DNA of 64,000 bases, taken from positions 3,085,001-3,149,000 of the forward strand of contig NZ_CP090059.1 in assembly GCF_021391395.1 (NCBI RefSeq). The letters run 5' to 3'. This document shows, piece by piece, positions 61,882-64,000 of this stretch (position 1 is its first letter; each line of letters opens with the position of its first letter). The notes below the pieces were generated by a model. The model was not told the DNA's origin and made no database searches. It saw only the letters and a list, made by a program, of their open reading frames with translations. Both the position numbers and the translations under genes were made by a program. The DNA is from Sphingomonas cannabina. GTDB taxonomy: Bacteria; Pseudomonadota; Alphaproteobacteria; Sphingomonadales; Sphingomonadaceae.

Positions 61882-63939
61882 ATGGTGATTCTGCGCGTGG
61901 CAATGCTGGCCGGGGCAAGTGTGTCCGTTCTCGCCGGATCGGCTCATGCGCAGCAGCTGGAGGACGCCGAGGACATCGTGGTGACTGGCGACCGCACCGA
62001 CCGCACCTTGCGGCAGACCGCGTCGAGCGTCTCGGTCGCGACCGGGGCGGACGTCGACCGGATGGGCGGCGCCTACAGCACTGACGACGTGATCGGCCGC
62101 ATCCCCAACGTCGTCACGGCGCGGCCGTCGAGCAGCGCGCCGGCGATCCGCGGCATCGACGGCACCGGACCGGCGGTGGGCGGCGACGCCTTCTTCGGCG
62201 GCACCCGCCCCCGCGTGAACTTCCAGGTCGACAACCGCACGTTGACCTTCAACGAGACCATCTATCTCGACGGCCTGTTGTGGGACATCCAGCAGATCGA
62301 GGTCTACCGCGGACCGCAATCGACGCTGCAGGGGCGTAACGCGATCGGCGGCGTCGTCGCGGTGAAGACGGTCGATCCCGGCTTCGCCTGGAGCGGCAAG
62401 GCACGCGCGGTGGTCGGCGAGGACCGGGTCCGCCAATATTCGGGCGCGCTAGGCGGCCCGATCGTGCCGGACGTGCTCGCCTTCCGCGTCGCGGCCGACT
62501 GGCGGACCGAGCGGTCGTTCGTCGACTTCGAGCCCTATACGGCCCGTCGCGAAGGAATCTCGACGGAGACCAGGGAGATCGACGATCCCGAGCGCAGCCG
62601 CTCGCTGATGCTGCGCGGCAAGCTGCTGTTCACGCCCTCGCCCGACGTGCGGGCGCTCATCACCGTCTCGCACACCGATGCCTATGCGCCCCAGGCGATG
62701 GACGTCCTCCGGCCGTTCGACCGGCATGAGGCGTCCTACCCGGCGATGCCGCGGTTCCGCACGCGCGCCGACGTGCTGGTCGCCGATACCGACTTCCGCA
62801 TCGCCGACGGCCTGTCCTTCGCATTCCTCGGAACCGCGACCGATTTCCGCGTCCAGCGCCTCGCCGCGCTGAACGACGGCAATGCGCTGATCGACGGTCG
62901 CGAATATACCGCGGAGCCGCGGCTGCGCTTCGGCTCCGCGGAGGATCGCCTCTCCGGCTTCATCGCCGGGCTGGTCTATCGCACCCATCAGGACGAGGCG
63001 ATCGACCTGTTCGCAGGCGGCATCTTCCACGACCGTACCCACACCAACGCGGTGTTCGGCGAACTGGTGTTCAAGGCGACGCCGAAGATCGACCTGACGC
63101 TCGGCGCCCGCTACGAGGCCGAGGAGCGCGACCGCATTGGCGGCGCGGGCATCTTCGCGATCGATTTCCATCGCACCTTCAAGGCTTTCCTGCCCCGCGC
63201 CACGGTAGCGGTGCGCGCGAGCGACAATGTCACGATCGGCGCGACGGTCGGGCGTGGCTACAACGCCGGCGGCGCCGGCTTCAGCTACGAGCCGCCGTTC
63301 CAGCCCTATGTCTACGACAAGGAGACGGTGACCAATTACGAAGGTTTCGTCCGCAGCACGCTGGCCGGCGGGCGTCTGGACCTGCGCGCGAACGTCTTCT
63401 TCAACGACTATCGCGGGCTGCAGCTGCCGTTCGATCTCAATCCGGACCCGGCGATCTTCTCCTACGTCATCCGCAATGCCGGGCGCGCCACCACCTACGG
63501 CGCGGAAGTGGAATCGCGCTACCGGGCGCTCGACGGCCTGACGCTGTTCGCCAACGCCGGCCTCCTCAAGACCAAGGTCAACCGCTACGACGACCCCGCG
63601 ATCCAGGGGAACGAGCTGCCGCGCGCGCCAGCCTTCTCGCTCAACGCGGGGGTGCTGGCGCAGCCGGTCGCGCCGCTCGAGCTGTCGTTCGACATCCGCT
63701 ACACTGACGCCTATTTCTCCGACGCGATCAACGACGCCCGCGGCAAGACCAGGCCCTACACCATCGCCAATGCGCAGATCGGCTGGCGGACCGGGCCGAC
63801 GCGACTGTTCGTCGCGGCCTCCAACCTGTTCGACACCACCGACGTGGTGCGGCTGTCGCCGGGCTCGACCTATGCCCAGGACGTCGCGACCATCTCCCGC
63901 CCCCGCCGCGTGACCGCCGGCGTCGAGCTGGCCTTCTGA
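61882..63939 (+). CDS. TonB-dependent receptor, siderophore/iron type
   Basis: Outer-membrane receptor of 685 residues, shorter than the three sugar-type receptors here. Signal peptide to 'GSAHAQ', TonB box 'DIVVTGDRT', plug with 'IRGIDGTGPAVGG' and 'IEVYRGPQSTLQGRNAIGG', the standard siderophore-receptor plug motif; barrel ends 'VTAGVELAF'. AAAGGGGG precedes the ATG. A Fur-like site upstream and a PepSY gene six bases downstream point to iron uptake. Confidence 0.88.
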   Translation: MVILRVAMLAGASVSVLAGSAHAQQLEDAEDIVVTGDRTDRTLRQTASSVSVATGADVDRMGGAYSTDDVIGRIPNVVTARPSSSAPAIRGIDGTGPAVGGDAFFGGTRPRVNFQVDNRTLTFNETIYLDGLLWDIQQIEVYRGPQSTLQGRNAIGGVVAVKTVDPGFAWSGKARAVVGEDRVRQYSGALGGPIVPDVLAFRVAADWRTERSFVDFEPYTARREGISTETREIDDPERSRSLMLRGKLLFTPSPDVRALITVSHTDAYAPQAMDVLRPFDRHEASYPAMPRFRTRADVLVADTDFRIADGLSFAFLGTATDFRVQRLAALNDGNALIDGREYTAEPRLRFGSAEDRLSGFIAGLVYRTHQDEAIDLFAGGIFHDRTHTNAVFGELVFKATPKIDLTLGARYEAEERDRIGGAGIFAIDFHRTFKAFLPRATVAVRASDNVTIGATVGRGYNAGGAGFSYEPPFQPYVYDKETVTNYEGFVRSTLAGGRLDLRANVFFNDYRGLQLPFDLNPDPAIFSYVIRNAGRATTYGAEVESRYRALDGLTLFANAGLLKTKVNRYDDPAIQGNELPRAPAFSLNAGVLAQPVAPLELSFDIRYTDAYFSDAINDARGKTRPYTIANAQIGWRTGPTRLFVAASNLFDTTDVVRLSPGSTYAQDVATISRPRRVTAGVELAF

Positions 63940-63944
63940 CCGCC

Positions 63945-64000
63945 ATGACCCGCAACGCCACCCGCCGCTGGTATCTGGTCCACAAATGGACCAGCATCGT
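63945..64000 (+). CDS. PepSY-type membrane protein, 3' end missing
   Basis: Only the first 18 codons are present: MTRNATRRWYLVHKWTSI. 'RRWYLVHKWTS' is the usual opening of iron-linked PepSY-TM proteins, just before the first helix. It starts five bases after the TonB receptor stop. Confidence 0.7.
   Translation, partial: MTRNATRRWYLVHKWTSI

Overview
The window looks like the chromosome of a high-GC alphaproteobacterium of the Sphingomonas type. Evidence: four TonB-dependent receptors with typical sphingomonad/caulobacter plug regions, Tat and Sec signals on many sugar enzymes, a cyoABCD quinol oxidase linked to a RegB/RegA-type redox pair, an HWE-family histidine kinase beside EcfG-like promoter sequences, and many genes joined by 4-bp start/stop overlaps (ATGA, GTGA, TTGA). 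Assignment is by recognition of families and motifs only; no searches were run.

Left region (1-23762): glycoprotein glycan and GlcNAc use. Four overlapping genes encode exo-glycosidases: GH20 hexosaminidase (5' end outside the window), GH2 beta-mannosidase, GH3 xylosidase/glucosidase with a PA14 insert, and GH29 fucosidase. They are followed by a Tat-exported glycosylasparaginase with its own TonB receptor (9511-13543). A divergent block holds a second TonB receptor, a complete two-gene GlcNAc PTS (an EIIA-HPr-EI fusion and an EIICB with a second, cysteine-less EIIB domain), the SIS-type deaminase NagB-II, NagA and a secreted NIPSNAP protein. Together they could strip an N-glycan, release GlcNAc from asparagine, import GlcNAc as GlcNAc-6-P and convert it to fructose-6-P. 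A TGGTAT-type sequence recurs at three promoters of this block.

Middle region (23909-37183): an unassigned catabolic locus. A plus-strand operon encodes a DUF4432 mutarotase-like protein, an SDR, a class III CoA-transferase, an enoyl-CoA hydratase and a D-2-hydroxyacid dehydrogenase. Minus-strand units encode an enolase-superfamily dehydratase-like protein, an MFS sugar transporter, a TonB receptor and a secreted beta-helix protein. A FadR-type GntR regulator is divergent from them. A similar 16-bp sequence lies upstream of each of the three transcription units, suggesting one regulon. Mixing CoA chemistry with sugar-type import and dehydratase genes is unusual and is the best candidate here for an undescribed pathway.

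Right-middle region (37364-54159): a Tat-exported esterase-like hydrolase; a four-gene iron-linked membrane operon (DUF3649, PepSY, DUF3325, DUF4198) behind a Fur-box-like site; a secreted protein with cysteine-bounded repeats; an HWE kinase and a single-domain response regulator divergent around an EcfG-like promoter readable on both strands; the operon cyoABCD-surf1-regB-regA; an MHS-type MFS transporter; and a RibD/DHFR-like reductase.

Right region (54390-64000): histidine degradation (hutC, hutF on minus; hutI, hutH, hutG, hutU on plus) by the two-step formiminoglutamate route, then an iron-type TonB receptor and the start of a PepSY protein. Long GC-rich paired-palindrome repeats (REP/BIME-like) are scattered through the intergenic spaces, and one has become the 3' coding end of surf1.
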